A DNA stretch of 64,000 nt, from assembly GCA_002205965.3 (NCBI GenBank), contig NADL03000698.1:124001-188000 (forward strand), read 5' to 3'. Below, piece after piece: positions 8,990 through 20,664 of this stretch; position 1 is the stretch's first letter, and each line of letters begins with the position of its first letter. The DNA comes from Kappaphycus alvarezii. Its lineage: Eukaryota > Rhodophyta > Florideophyceae > Gigartinales > Solieriaceae. The translations under genes were made by a program, and so were the position numbers. The notes beneath the pieces were generated by a model. It saw only the letters and a program-made list of their open reading frames with translations. It had not been told where the DNA came from and made no database searches.

Positions 8990-11900
8990 TTGGCTATTTA
9001 GTATTTAACGCAATTTATGATGGAGAGCGGTCATCCCCTGCTTAACTTGTAGTTTTCTACTATTTATGATTTATCATAATGATTAGGAGGCTGGCGCAAA
9101 TATTGTGATAAGTCTTGTTTCTAATGAAACAGATGTATTTGTCATTTTCCAGATAATTTTTGCGGATGGATGTTGAAAGGAATGTTTTTGAGAGGTTTTC
9201 TGATTAAATTTAATTTGAAACAAATGTAAAGGTCAATGCTGTATTTCGGGTGGACAGTACTGTCTGTTTCACAAATGGTATGATTTGGGGGAATCACACG
9301 CGTTCCATACGTTTCAAACAAATTACAATGAGTCTCTTTGTACATTAGTTGTCTTTTTTGCTGCAGCCTGTATGGGTACTGTAAGAGAACAGTTGTAGTT
9401 GGCGTTATTCCACTTCGCTCATTTCACGCTGTCCCCAGTAACTGCTCGGTGGCGCAAAATTTTGTAAAAAATTGTGTTTATGGTAATTACTGAAACATTT
9501 TACGATCGGTACCCACAGAAACGCCTCGTGAGGTCCGTTATACTGCACAATACAGTATTAATGTTATTTTAATTTAGCAACAAGCAGCAGGTTCACATAT
9601 CAGCTCGTTCTAGCACTAGAAGAGGGGGTAGAACCCGGTAGAAGGGAGTGGGAAGGGCGGGTTAGTGGATGGTTGCTTCAGGGAAAAGAGGAAACTCTGT
9701 TCCTTTTCTAATTGTTGGCTTAGGCGCTCGCTTGTACAGGTATTGACAGTACTTGGTTTTTCTACAGTACAGAAATTGAGACATTTTTGGGTGTTCTACT
9801 GTTGGAGGGTGAAATGCATTTTTCCTTTCTCTTCCTTTCCGTTCATTTTTTCTTTGATGGGGAATCGACTTTTCGTATTAGTGTTCTTATTCATTTTCTG
9901 TTGTGGACACCGGGTGATATCCTTTAACGTACGTCGTCTATGACAGTGAAAGGGGCGGTACACCGATCGTCCTGGTCATACAGAAATGTACACTGTCGCC
10001 AAGGAATTAGCATCTCCTTGGCTGCAATGCACTGCAATGCTGGTGCAGCCATAAGTGCAAGCACCAAACCTCCGGTTGAATTTCAAACATGGCTCAGCGA
10101 TAAGATATGCGAGTCGTTCCCGTTAACGGACTTCAGGCATGATGAAAGTTTTCATGACGAAACGTTTTTAGTCAAACTGAAACGCCTTACCAGCACAAAA
10201 ATTCCTCAAAAATGCCTCAACATTTTCATGTTTTGTAAGAATCCCTGCAAAGTTTCCGTCGGTTGAAATAATCTCTGCAACGTTTACGCGCGTTGCAGTC
10301 ATATGTGAGATCTACTGTGATCCTAACCACCATTTTACATTTTCCAAGCCGTTAACCGCAGATTTAGTACGGGTTCTCCTGCCGAAGGGTTAAGCTGGAC
10401 GACTCGGAACCGTTCAAAAGACAAGAGAAAGTAGAATACAACTTCTTTTTAGATTGTATCTATACCGTCAATCAAGGACTTTCCAAGCCCTCGACTTCCG
10501 AATCATCATCAATCAATAGGTACGTGTAAAGTCCTATTTAACTCGTACATCTCTCAATTCAATTCAATAATTGACTTTTTTATACGTTACAACTAATGAT
10601 GCATGATTTTTCTAGGGTATCCCTTACCCCTCAGGTGAGTTTCTAAGGCATTCTGTTGCATTAATTCGATGTCACAACACTTTTTCCTGGCCCGTTCCGC
10701 CGCTTCAATCTTGGTCCTAAATTCTATTTTGTGTCTCCCACCTACCTCGAGAGCTTTTCTTAGTCGAAGACTGAGCAGTTTTTATCTCAAATCACGCAAA
10801 AAATCGTGCTTCTTTCTATTCTTATTTGTTTCCATTCGTCCAAGGTCTACAACGAGACTTCCCTCAAAGGGAAAAGCTCATCTGGTTTTTTGCGCCGTTT
10901 TCCGGGAATTAGCAGCCCAATCATAACCAATTTTCCTTGGAAGAGTCCATAAAAGGAGTATTTCATGTGATGTTCGACCAGGGACGGAGTTTAGGAGCTA
11001 AAAGCTGAAGCCAGGGAGATGAACATATATAAGGGAACGAAATTCGGACTAGATCTGTAGGAATAGTTTTTAACTTTGGCTGCGATGATCATCTAATTCC
11101 TCGGATATTTCATTGTTGACGACAAAAGAACTGCGGAATTATGAGCATCTCCTTCTCTTTATTGACTGACCCTTAACTTCTCTAATCTGTACTATTTTTT
11201 CTTTTGTTCTCCTTCTCCTCAAATTTATATATATTCGCGATCTTTTTTGTTCGCAGTGGCTTCTTTGACCTTCTCAGCCGAAGTATTTTGGGCATCAATT
11301 TCTCAATAGTTGCAAGGGAAATAAGGCGGTTAATTTAGGTTTTCTATACCTGATAAAAATGTGGGCAATGTGAGTTCCAAGAAACTAAAATTTTCTTTAT
11401 ATCACCGTAACTGACGTCAAAGACAAAATGCAACTTTAAATATGTCATTTCAATCGGTTAGATACAAAATTGGTTGTTGATACAATAAGTCTTCAGATTC
11501 AAAATAATTGGGATAGGTGGATCCAAAAAATAAATAGTTTCAACTTGAATAAATAAATAAATGTCACAATTGGACTTAGAATGAATAATGAATAGAAAAC
11601 CAAGTTTAATGATAGCTGATCGAGGGGAATATTTCGATGGCCCTAGGATGTAAAAAAGTATTTCTAATAACCTAGGACTATTTATACTCTACACTAGGTT
11701 GAGCCTGCTACAAAAATCGGGTAAGCCGTATAACAATAAAATTGTAGACGTGATTCAGGCTCAGCAATAATTATTGGAGTACTTTCCAAGTAATCACTCA
11801 TCCAGATAATAATTTGTTGGTAGGATAAATGCATTACTTATAGTGTGTATAACATAAAAACCCAACTGCAGGACATAAAAATTATTTCAAACTGAATTCA

Positions 11901-13050
11901 GCATAAAATAGGGCCAGTGTAAAATAGATAAAATTATTCCTTGATGGTTCACAATAAATATAAATTGTGGGCCTCAATAAAAAACATTGCTCCACAATTA
12001 AGCATCACGGTAGGACACGGGGATAGAGATTATAATATTTGGTCAATTTTCACATCAGACGTCTCATTTGTTTTTATCACTGTAATATGTACGTGCAACA
12101 CTGTGAAGTCGCTGCAAAATTATTTTTGAATAGGGTGACTACTGCGTGTTGCGGGGCACGACATATTACTGACGTCTATTGTGTCACATAACCTACAGTT
12201 ATCGCAATTTTTTTGTTCAGCGAACCATGATGCCTACTGTATGTTTCTAACCGGAATAGTATTCCCAAGTTCAGTGAAAATGTTACCTTATGTGTTTGAA
12301 CCTGATTTCCCAAGGGCATATTAATTCCGCATGGATGAGTTTGAAATGAGAGGAAATGTTGTAATTCATCACGCATGTAACTAAACAGAACGCGCAGTAG
12401 TTTTTTTGTGCGCTATGTCGGCTTCTGTGTGATGTGCGTGTAAACTTCCACTCGATGCTCAAGTAACGAATTCAGGTCCAAATTCTGGCTCCCCAGGAAC
12501 TGCAGAGCACCATGTTGGCTTCCCTACCGAGGATCCTCTGCTCAAATTGTAAAACAACCTGTCTCTTCTTGGCTTCCCTGCCGTTGAACCCTGCTCAGAT
12601 CAAGGACAGCTTGTCCTGCATGACTACCTCGTGCGGAACCGGTGCTCAACCAGTAGATCGACTGCATCCATTCTACTGCCTACTGCGGAACGCGGGCCAA
12701 ATCGAATCTTGGCTCGAAGGAAAGCTGCAAAGAAAATGAAATCAGGTTTCCAATAGACTGTACTCCCTCACTCATAACACACACATGGGAATTTCTGCAT
12801 ATGGGTTATAAATTTATTGATTATTGCTTGTCTTGCTCCACGTTACAGTCATTGCGGTGTTGTCACTGGCATCTGGAGAGCTTTTTTATTTTTTTACTCA
12901 TCCTGGAGAGCTGGCTCGAGACAAGGGGCCTCGAGCGAGATTTCTAGCGATCTTAAACTGTCTTAAAACTGCTTTCCTATTTCTCCATGCTGAGTAGCTG
13001 GTGGTGTATCGAATAATTGGTAGTCAGTGACTACCAATGCACACTTTGAA
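8990..13050. other. no recognised gene
   Basis: Mostly AT-rich (especially 11.1-12.2 kb). ORFs such as 9940-10266 (108 codons) and 12512-12739 (75 codons) match nothing I know. At 12511-12610 a phrase (TTGGCTTCCCT.CCG followed by CTGCTCA) occurs twice about 60 bp apart, a degenerate local duplication. Confidence 0.4.
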
Positions 13051-13054
13051 ACAC

Positions 13055-13115
13055 GTGGATACAACCGACCACATCTTCCATACACTAAAATACAGTAACC
13101 CCGAAATTTCCGCTT
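13055..13115 (+). repeat. dispersed LINE-type 3' tail, copy 3
   Basis: Begins GGATACAACCGACCACATC, then TTCCATACA, an A-rich part and a C-run. The first 30 bases are identical to 21945-21974. Confidence 0.8.
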
Positions 13116-13212
13116 TGGAACGCAGGTGAATGTAATTTTCAATCATTAAAACGATGAACTTTAACGATCATGGCTTACACTGTCAGCTAGGCTTGAACGC
13201 CATTCATAATAC

Positions 13213-14110
13213 ATGAAGTACAGTACTGTACTGTGAAGATGATGACATTACGTACCGTAGAACACCGAAAGTTATCCCTGGCAATCACTGACAACTCCCG
13301 CGAGTACTGTGCTGTACTGTACAGTACTGTACTTTACGGTACCAAAACAGACGCCAACAGATCTCATTCGGTTTACTGAACAATCCCCCCACAGTACTGT
13401 ACTGTACAGTACTGTAACCGTACAGTACCTGTACGTACGATACTACAGTGCGGTGCTTCAGTGGATGAAGGTACTATGCCGTATTGACATTTGTGTGGTC
13501 GCTGAACCCTGATGCAAGGCATGACCTTAGGTGATGAGATAGGGCGCGAGAAACGGTCCTGGCCGTCTATGGAAAGGCGAGTGGCGTGCGATCTGTGGCC
13601 GGTACAAAAGATACAGTCATAGTACAGTACTGTGCTGAACAGAGGGGTGGGGGGCAATTTGGGTATGTTTAGAGTAACAATTAGGGATGCGGAGCGGCTA
13701 TTCCCCTGCACAATGGTGGGCGCGAGTGCTTACCAGGCATTGGACATCGAATGAGGCAGACGGCCTCACAAGACTGGTGTGAGGCCAGCCGGAAGGCCTG
13801 CTACGGCGGATAAAGTCGTTGCCGCAGGCTGTCTTTGCGTGAGGACGGAATGCACCCGGCCAAAGGTTTCCGAGGCTCTCACAGCCACGTGTCTGGCCAC
13901 GTCTGTAAGAACATCGTATGCTTTGCGAGCCACCCTCAAAGAGTGGACAGCCATATTTGGCACTGGGCCGAGTCGGGACCTGGCATCAGGTGCATCGACA
14001 AACATTTACACCCAGCGTCCGTAATATTGTACAAAGCAACTGTACTATACTGTGCAGGTTTTTTTATATTGCCAAGTACAGTACTACAGTATACTGTACT
14101 GTACTATAGT
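13213..14110. repeat. cluster of GTACTGTAC palindromic words
   Basis: The self-complementary word CAGTACTG and relatives (TACTGTACAGTA) recur in five bursts: 13213-13235, 13303-13345, 13392-13450, 13610-13640 and 14074-14110. The bursts are separated by ordinary sequence and by the LINE fragment at 13766-14005. Single copies occur elsewhere in the window, but not at this density. Confidence 0.75.
13766..14005 (-). pseudogene. LINE C-terminal fragment (GWHPDAYR type, second copy)
   Basis: Minus-strand reading AYDVLTDVARHVAVRASETF, then GRVHSVLTQRQPAA, then AGLPAGLTPVL, aligns along its length with 5093-5344. The upstream GGWHP block is diverged. GC-rich compared with the surrounding GTAC-rich DNA. 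A truncated and old copy. Confidence 0.65.
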
Positions 14111-14139
14111 GTAAAGTGCCGCCTCTGGTAACATAGCGC

Positions 14140-15140
14140 AGTGAACATTGTTAACTGTACCCCGTTTTACTGATGCCATAAGGTTACTCATTGCGTCTCT
14201 GAAGTAACCGTACGGTGTAGAACAGCGCAAGCACTTGTATAGCCCAGCCGCTTTGCTTACCGGTTCTCAACGGATTCCGCACGCCTTTGCTGAGCGCATG
14301 GTAGGGGCATAAATGTATGCTGGTTTCTGAGGCTTCGACGAGACGAGTATGAAACTGGGACCGCTCTGATATAGACTAGGTACTTAAATTCACTGTGTGT
14401 ATCTGTTGTGCTGTAGGACAACCACCGTCGCTAAACTATTGAATACTTTCCGCACTGGTTGTACTTGGTCTAACTAATGATACCAATAGGGCTCAAGTCT
14501 TCTCACTTTGCTTCCTTGCGCCGCAAGTTCAAGTCTTACCGTACCATTGTCGCTTTTGCGATGCTTACCAAAAAGTTTAGACAACGAAGCATTCTGGAAC
14601 GGTGAGCATCGCAGAATTCACCATGGTCCTTTCAACATCACGCGCTCGGATCATTCATATTCTTTGTTCAGTTTGATCATTACTAAATTGTCGGTCAATC
14701 AGCGTACAGTTTACTTTAAAAGCGCAATGAGTAAAACCTTTCATCGTTCTATCGTCGAATTTTGATCCGTATCTCGGCTCCTATTTTCATATTATGAATG
14801 CATGCAGCCTACGGTATCATTCCTATTCATTCCGCAGTTCATATCCACCAAAACCCCTCCTGGACGCCCATGCCACCCATTTATTCCAGTCTACTCCCGA
14901 GCAGGTGTGATCACGAAATGGTAAGCTTCTCTCGTCTTTGCATTCACATCCACCCGATTGTATTCAATCGGCTCTTGTCAATCCATCCTTCGTCTCCCTT
15001 CGGTCTCCCGCCCATTATCCAGCAACCATTGTGGACACAAGTCATGTAAATCGCTGTATCTCCATTGCATTATAGATTCCCTTGTTTTGCACAATCCGTT
15101 ATCGTTTTAATCCCCTCCTGATCCCCTCTGGTGCTCTCTG
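14140..15140. other. no recognised gene; upstream region of monooxygenase
   Basis: No family recognised. The last few hundred bases become C- and T-rich on the plus strand towards the TATA-like box at 15147. Confidence 0.4.
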
Positions 15141-15146
15141 CAGTTG

Positions 15147-15155
15147 TATATAAAA
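15147..15155 (+). promoter_or_regulatory. TATA-like box upstream of the monooxygenase
   Basis: TATATAAAA about 140 bases before the ATG at 15293, within a pyrimidine-rich leader. The placement fits a core promoter with a leader of roughly 110 nt. This is inferred only. Confidence 0.45.
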
Positions 15156-15292
15156 CCGAATATGTTCATTCCTACCCCATCGCCCCTCTCCATCATCGGC
15201 TACTCTGTCCGCACTGACCGCTCACACGTCGATTCCGAGCTCACCCGTACACCCCACCCTCACCAACTTTTTCCGACTCCACATTCTCACCA

Positions 15293-16738
15293 ATGGCCAT
15301 GCAAACCTCCCACACCCTCAACTCCACCAACGTCGCCATAGTTGGCGCCGGCCCCACCGGCTACCTTGCCGCCATCACCCTCTACAAGCAAGGCATTCGC
15401 TCCATCACCATTGTCGACCGTCAACAAGATCCCACCACCTTCCATCGCAACCGCGCCTACACCCTATGCATCTACCAGCTCGGCCAGAGGCTCCTCCGTC
15501 AATATCCAGACCTTTTCGAAGACTTCAAGCAAATCTCCGTAGAATCCTCCATTCGTGAGGTTACCACCGTCTCTACCGCTGCTGCACGGCATACCACCCA
15601 CACCGCCCTCCCGTCTGCACCAGTGTACTGGCTCATGCGCTCTGACTTTATCAAACTACTTGCTGCCTACATTGAGAACCATTGCCCTGGTATCACGTTG
15701 CTTGCTGGCCATTCCGTCGAGGATCTTATCCTCACTCACAAACGTCCCGCACTCAAACTGTCCTCTCCAAATCCTGTCCAGACCTCCCTCTCCGCTGACC
15801 TCATAATAGCATGTGATGGGTCCAACTCCCACATGCGTAACGTCATTCGCCACTACCATCAGCACATCTCCAGCACAAAAGGCTTTGATATCTACTCTCG
15901 TCTCTCCCCGTCCGTAGGCATGTGTCCGAAGGGGCTTGTTATATCAACGCCTGTCATCTCTCCCCCAGGCGAGGAGAAAGTCATGGCCGATCCTCATGTC
16001 GTCTACCGTTTCAAGGGTGAGTCCTTCGACCTTCTTTTCCTGCCCGTTGGGGCCGCTCCTGAGCGCATTGCCATGCTCTGTGTCAAGCCCGACCACGAAC
16101 TGTGGAATGTCTCCTCATCAGAGCAAGCCTTCTGTCTATTTGAGGGCAACTTCCCGCAGTTGCGAATCCGGGATCTATTTTCGGAGGATGAGATGAGAAC
16201 ATTCATCAACGAGAAACCAATGTCGTTTACACCTGTCGCGCGTCCAATGTCTCTAGTCGGATCTTTTGACAGGGAGGGAATGGACAATGGGTCCTCGGGA
16301 GTGCTGTTCTTGGGTGATGCTGCACACTCATTCCCGCCGGATACTGCGCAAGGAATCAACTCGGCGCTAGACGATGTGCGTGTTTTGAAGAGTGTGCTCG
16401 AGGACTCGGCTAGTTGGCATTCGCTGCGGGATGTGCTGAAGGTGTACGAGCAGAGGAGGGACCAGGAAATTTGGGATTTGATGGCTTTGGCTAGATCCTG
16501 CTCTCCTTACCAATATGAGCAGAATTGGTTGGGATTGCTGGGCCACAAGGTGAACAAAGCTGTTCGAGCGACATTGTCCAAAGTTGCTCCAGTATTGTTC
16601 TCTCCCATTGCTGACACGTTGATACGTCAAAATTACGATTACTCGGAAGTTCGCCGTATGTCCGACCGCACAACACAAAATCTGACGGTGCTCGCTCTGT
16701 CGATAGTGGCAATCTCGTCTGTCGGAATGCTGACCTAA
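15293..16738 (+). CDS. FAD-dependent monooxygenase, kynurenine 3-monooxygenase-like, membrane-anchored
   Basis: A 481-codon intact gene without introns. The Rossmann FAD-binding motif VAIVGAGPTG spans residues 14-23. The NAD(P)H/FAD DG motif is ACDGSNSH (173-180) and the GD motif is LGDAAHSFPPDTAQGINSAL (340-359), in the order of the aromatic hydroxylase family (PF01494). Such enzymes insert one oxygen atom into an aromatic or small organic substrate using NAD(P)H and O2. The layout and length match kynurenine 3-monooxygenase (NAD synthesis, tryptophan breakdown), including a hydrophobic C-terminal segment (about 463-480, LTVLALSIVAISSVGML) that would tail-anchor it. The substrate cannot be fixed from sequence, and zeaxanthin-epoxidase-like or other hydroxylases remain possible. 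Start: ATG at 15293, with a second in-frame ATG two codons on. Strong C preference at third positions early in the gene sets it apart from the AT-rich flanks. Confidence 0.85.
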   Translation: MAMQTSHTLNSTNVAIVGAGPTGYLAAITLYKQGIRSITIVDRQQDPTTFHRNRAYTLCIYQLGQRLLRQYPDLFEDFKQISVESSIREVTTVSTAAARHTTHTALPSAPVYWLMRSDFIKLLAAYIENHCPGITLLAGHSVEDLILTHKRPALKLSSPNPVQTSLSADLIIACDGSNSHMRNVIRHYHQHISSTKGFDIYSRLSPSVGMCPKGLVISTPVISPPGEEKVMADPHVVYRFKGESFDLLFLPVGAAPERIAMLCVKPDHELWNVSSSEQAFCLFEGNFPQLRIRDLFSEDEMRTFINEKPMSFTPVARPMSLVGSFDREGMDNGSSGVLFLGDAAHSFPPDTAQGINSALDDVRVLKSVLEDSASWHSLRDVLKVYEQRRDQEIWDLMALARSCSPYQYEQNWLGLLGHKVNKAVRATLSKVAPVLFSPIADTLIRQNYDYSEVRRMSDRTTQNLTVLALSIVAISSVGMLT

Positions 16739-17229
16739 TCGCAGAGTAATCTTCTCGTAGGTTCTCGTAGGTCAAGGAATTAAATTATTGGCCTGCGCTG
16801 CGTACGTCCCAAATGATCTCCATGTTTTACGAGGACTTGAATTTGAGTCGTTCCATAGGTCTAAATTTAGACGACACCCAGCCTCTGCACAACCTACCCA
16901 GGTTCCATAGGATGTGCCAATGAGATTGGTGATATTCACATCAAATTTCAGGAGGTTTACGCCAGTCGTGTAACCATGCCCCCCCCTGTCCGCTCTTCAT
17001 GCTTAGGAACACCCCTTTCGGTGAATAACCGTCACGGCCTCTAAATTAATACAGCACCACAGCTTTCCCCCAATTTCGAGAACCAACTCTAACCTCCTGG
17101 CCTCGAATTATAGCGGACTACCGAGGCAGCAACGGTAGCCCTGCATGCTCGAAGCATGCACGAAACACCCGCTACCCAAGAGAGTAAAGAAAACTGCATC
17201 GCGATTACAATAATAAATATGTTTTTAAA
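16739..17229. other. 3' flank of monooxygenase, nothing recognised
   Basis: No AATAAA was found in the first 200 bases after the stop. The rest shows no gene or repeat that I recognise. Confidence 0.4.
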
Positions 17230-17249
17230 CTCGTAATAGTTTTGGTAAT

Positions 17250-17400
17250 TCAATATCTCGACAATAGGGTCCTTTCTAAAGTGTTTTTGGAGTGTACACA
17301 GACTGACCGACTATTCAGTAAAGAGCGGTCCACGTCGGCCACGTGAAGTGGGGCATGGGATGGGGCGAACAATTTTCTCTCACCCGTTACGAAGCCTACG
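17250..17400 (-). pseudogene. possible LINE C-terminal scrap
   Basis: Minus-strand HAPLHVADV matches TPLHLADV near 4.74 kb at both protein and DNA level over about 26 bases (CCCCACTxCACxTGGCCGA). Too short to be certain. Confidence 0.3.
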
Positions 17401-17807
17401 TCGCCAACAAGCGGAATATGAAGGGCATAGGCACCGAGGACCACAGAACACAGCTTCAACGCTGATAGATTCGTGTGAGACACGCATGCAGCAGACTGTT
17501 TTTGAGGTATTTTTACATGTGTTTGTATACTGTTTGTACAGTACACTAATAGCAAGGAATTCATTCAGGCGTCTTCCTTTGCATTGGTTTGGAGTTGTCC
17601 ATATTCACGTGTAGCCATGAGGGAGCACGTTTTTGGTGTCTCAGAATGTAGACTCAAGGGAGACGTAGAGTGAAAGACTAGGCACAGCTTCAAGTATTCC
17701 AGCGCTTCCCCCTTTCCATTCATCCTCGATGTGCCAGAAGCGTGACATGCAGCTGACACCAGTTGACAGACAGGTCAGTAGATCATCCGGCTGAATTGGG
17801 CTGTTGC

Positions 17808-17867
17808 GATCACGATTACCCATGCATGATGCAAAGAGATCACGATTACCCATGCATGATGCAAAGA
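17808..17867. repeat. perfect 30-bp tandem duplication
   Basis: Two identical 30-bp units (17808-17837, 17838-17867), each holding CCATGCATGATGCAAAGA. The identity points to a recent duplication. Confidence 0.95.
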
Positions 17868-17869
17868 TC

Positions 17870-18400
17870 ATCTTACTGTACTTTTGCCATAGTTCCGGAA
17901 CAGACTACTAAATTCAGAGGCTTGGAGGCTGTTGATATCTTTAAAAACTGCATGTGCATTGGGTGTGCTTCGTGTGAGTGTCTGGAAGCTCGCGAGTGAT
18001 CAAACTCATGAGTCTGAGACCCGAGTCACGAGTGGTAAATGGGAGTTTGCTTTTTCTAAAACGGAGATCAGAGCGGGGACACGAGGGGTAAACAACTGTA
18101 ATGGAAAAGTTGGCTTAAATCAGCAAAATGGCTGTCAAAGTGGGTGAAACATGCGTGGCCGTTGACAGCAATACTGAAATAACAGAAAAACAGACCTCCA
18201 AAACTTAGTCACGAGTGGTGGGCTTCCGCGCCCAATTTGTTTCATTCTGAATCAACAATTGTATTCTGAATTATGATTCGAATCCGGCCTGCCAGTGAAA
18301 CGGACCTGTGTGTACACTACTATACGTGTACGGTATCAAATATTATTGTAAGAAATCGTCCAACTTTACCAAGCCCGCAACACATTACATTAACATTACA
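17870..18400. other. no recognised gene
   Basis: Short ORFs only. The phrase GTCACGAGTGGT occurs twice (near 18023 and 18209). Confidence 0.4.
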
Positions 18401-18440
18401 TTGAAAAGACTTTCCCCACCTCCACCAAATTCTACTAATT

Positions 18441-19834
18441 TTGGAATCAGCTGAGCTCAACCTTTACAGTATTCGCTCATTTACAAGAAAATGCAAAAAG
18501 TCCCCAGTTCCGAAAATTGCAAGTTGTCAAGTCTTCCAATCACAATCGCATATGCGTCTGCTACGGTCATCATATGAAAAGTTACACGGCATAGCTCTCA
18601 CGGACCGAGCCTGGGACCAAGTCTGCCTCCCCATGCACCTCGGAGGTCAGGGCTTCGAAAGCATCGCCTCGTGCCTCCACGGCGCTGCCGCCGCCAGCAT
18701 CATTGATGCTGCGCCCGCACGGCAGCGAACTTCCGCATACGCCACGCCGCGTGCTTGTGCACTTGCTTCTGGCCGCTACCGCGGCGACCAGTCCTTCCTC
18801 CTCCGTCAGGCTGGGCCTTCTCTCCGCCGTTTCGCCCTCTCCATCCCCGGGATAGTCGACCTTTCCACCCTTGACCCTCCAACTCTCGCTGCTTCACCCA
18901 CCAACACTCTAACCCTTCTCAAACGGGTGCAGCAAGAGGCGCGGGCAAGAGTACATTGGCACGACGACTCCTGGGCGAATGCCCCAAACCCGACCGCACA
19001 CAGCGACGCCGACATTCGACATCGCATCCGTGGCTTAGCGTTCCGCCGCAGTCCCGCTGCGGCGTTTCTCTTCGCTCACCCCACGGCAGCTACGAAGGTC
19101 CACACCACACACTGGCAGACCATGCTCCGCCGTCACCTCGGACTGCCAGTGTATGATGACTCCATGCCCCTCAACTGCCACCACTGTGACCACCCCTTGG
19201 ACACCCTCGGGGATCACGCCGCCGACCTCTGCTGCCCTGGTTTCGGCCGTCGTCACCGCCATAACTCGCTCTGTAATGCGATTGCGACACACGTTACCCG
19301 CGCCGCGGGTCTGGATACTCGGCACGAGGTTCCGTTCCTCGTCCCGGGCACTGAGCTCCGGCCCGCCGATATTCTTGTACAACCGCCCCCAACCCCGGAA
19401 GGCACAACGTTGCGCCCCATTGCCTGTGACATCACTGTCGTCTCACCGTTTAAGGCCGCAGTTCGCACCAAGGCGACCCAGGTCGCCGGAGGCGCTGCTG
19501 AACTGGCGGCCCGCGATAAGGTCACAACCCTGGAACGCAACATCGCCCGACGCCTCCCCGCTCCTCAACTGGTCCATCTTCTGCGCCTTACACGCCGAAC
19601 TTCACGTTTCGACCTCTGGCGTTTGATTCCCTAGGTGCCCCTTCCCCTGGAACTATTGCATTTATCGAGGAGTTAGTTCCGCGGATCGCGTCCAAGTGTC
19701 ACTCGACAGTTGGCGTTATCCGCCGCCGTATCTACCAGCGACTGAGCTGCACCCTCTGGTCATCCATCGCTGAAGCTATCCTGTCGCGAGCCCCGATGCG
19801 CATGGACGACGAAGTACACCCGGTTAGATCTTAA
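18441..19834 (+). pseudogene. 5'-truncated LINE, C-terminal part with restriction-like endonuclease
   Basis: A 397-codon open stretch (18441-19634) begins without a convincing ATG. It opens in the region after a reverse transcriptase thumb (LPMHLGGQGFESIASCLHGA, residues 63-82). A zinc-binding site follows (CHHC at 246-249, GDH at 257-259, C263/C264), then RRHRHNSL and the nuclease-like motif RPADILV (307-313) with ACDITVV (328-334). This PD...D arrangement resembles the PD-(D/E)XK restriction-like endonuclease of R2/NeSL-type non-LTR retrotransposons. Homology to the 4.5-4.8 kb copy continues past the stop in another frame (FDSLGAPSPG..., to about 19834), so the true C-terminus is frame-shifted here. 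The reverse transcriptase domain itself is absent. High GC and C-ending codons set it apart from its surroundings. Confidence 0.8.
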
Positions 19835-19866
19835 CCGTATAGTTAGGACGTGCGCAGTCCCCAGTA

Positions 19867-20129
19867 GATACTGAACGCATTAGACTTCTTTCTTTCACGG
19901 TATCTTCTCTGTTATGTAACATGTGTAAACACAACGCCTTTCTCACAAGCCCCTCCACCTCTCAGCCTTCTGAGCTCCCACAGTAAACGTACCCCTTATT
20001 CCCGTTTTCAATGCGCGGCTTTTTCAAATTTAAGCATGTGGACTGTAATGTGGACTGTAAGGCAATGTGATTGCGAGAGTTATAGCATTTTTTCTTTGAG
20101 GATAAGAGAAGCTTAATGCGTTCAGTATC
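19867..20129. repeat. 23-bp inverted repeat pair
   Basis: GATACTGAACGCATTAGACT (19867-) and its inverse at 20107-20129 match at 21 of 23 positions, 217 bp apart. It may be the ends of a small non-autonomous element; no target duplication was seen. Confidence 0.5.
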
Positions 20130-20161
20130 ATAAGCTTCAACCTTAGTCATTTAACGTCCCA

Positions 20162-20664
20162 TTGTTCAATTTGTCAGACGATTGCGTAGAGGAGGGCGAG
20201 GACGAAGGAGACTGGCATTTGGACATCCCGAACGATCCCACAAAGAACCGCACCGTGAGGGACCTTTTGTTCGCAATACTTGATGGCTTAAGGTCGGATT
20301 CTCACTCGGCTCCGTCTGTTCTCCTAAGAAACAGGCCCATAGTGAACTACCCTGTGGTACCGAACACCCCGCGTCCGCCACCTAGTGGCGGGAAGCTCCA
20401 ATCTTCCACCTTGGTGGAAGCCGCCGATTACCAAGCAATACCCAAAGACGTCTATGGGCAGACGTCATGGCGCTAGAGTGGGTTTATTACAGCCACGGAT
20501 AAGAACAATAGCCTGCCTGTGATGGGACCCTATGGCAGGGAGCATTTGTGCGTGCCTGCTCGCTGGACGGACTGGTCTGATCTCAACTATTCAGAAGGTG
20601 ACGACGTCGGTGATGTCGTTGCCGATCTGGAGGCGTCAGAAATTGGTGGGGAGAAGGATAAGTA
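20162..20664 (+). pseudogene. unrecognised broken ORF, about 165 codons
   Basis: One frame reads through FNLSDDCVEEGEDEGDWHLD...SWR, a TAG at 20474-20476, then on in the same frame through GPYGREHLCVPARWTDWSDL...GGEKDK to the stop at 20662-20664. The protein is acidic and Trp/Asp-rich at its end. It is followed by a LINE-type tail at 20779, so it may be an element protein. I do not recognise the family, and no ATG start is evident. Confidence 0.35.

Noticed and set aside
18700-19543. Several GC-rich frames opposite or beside the LINE ORF
   Set aside because: Overlapping shadow frames caused by high GC and few stop codons; only the plus-strand 397-codon frame shows family motifs.
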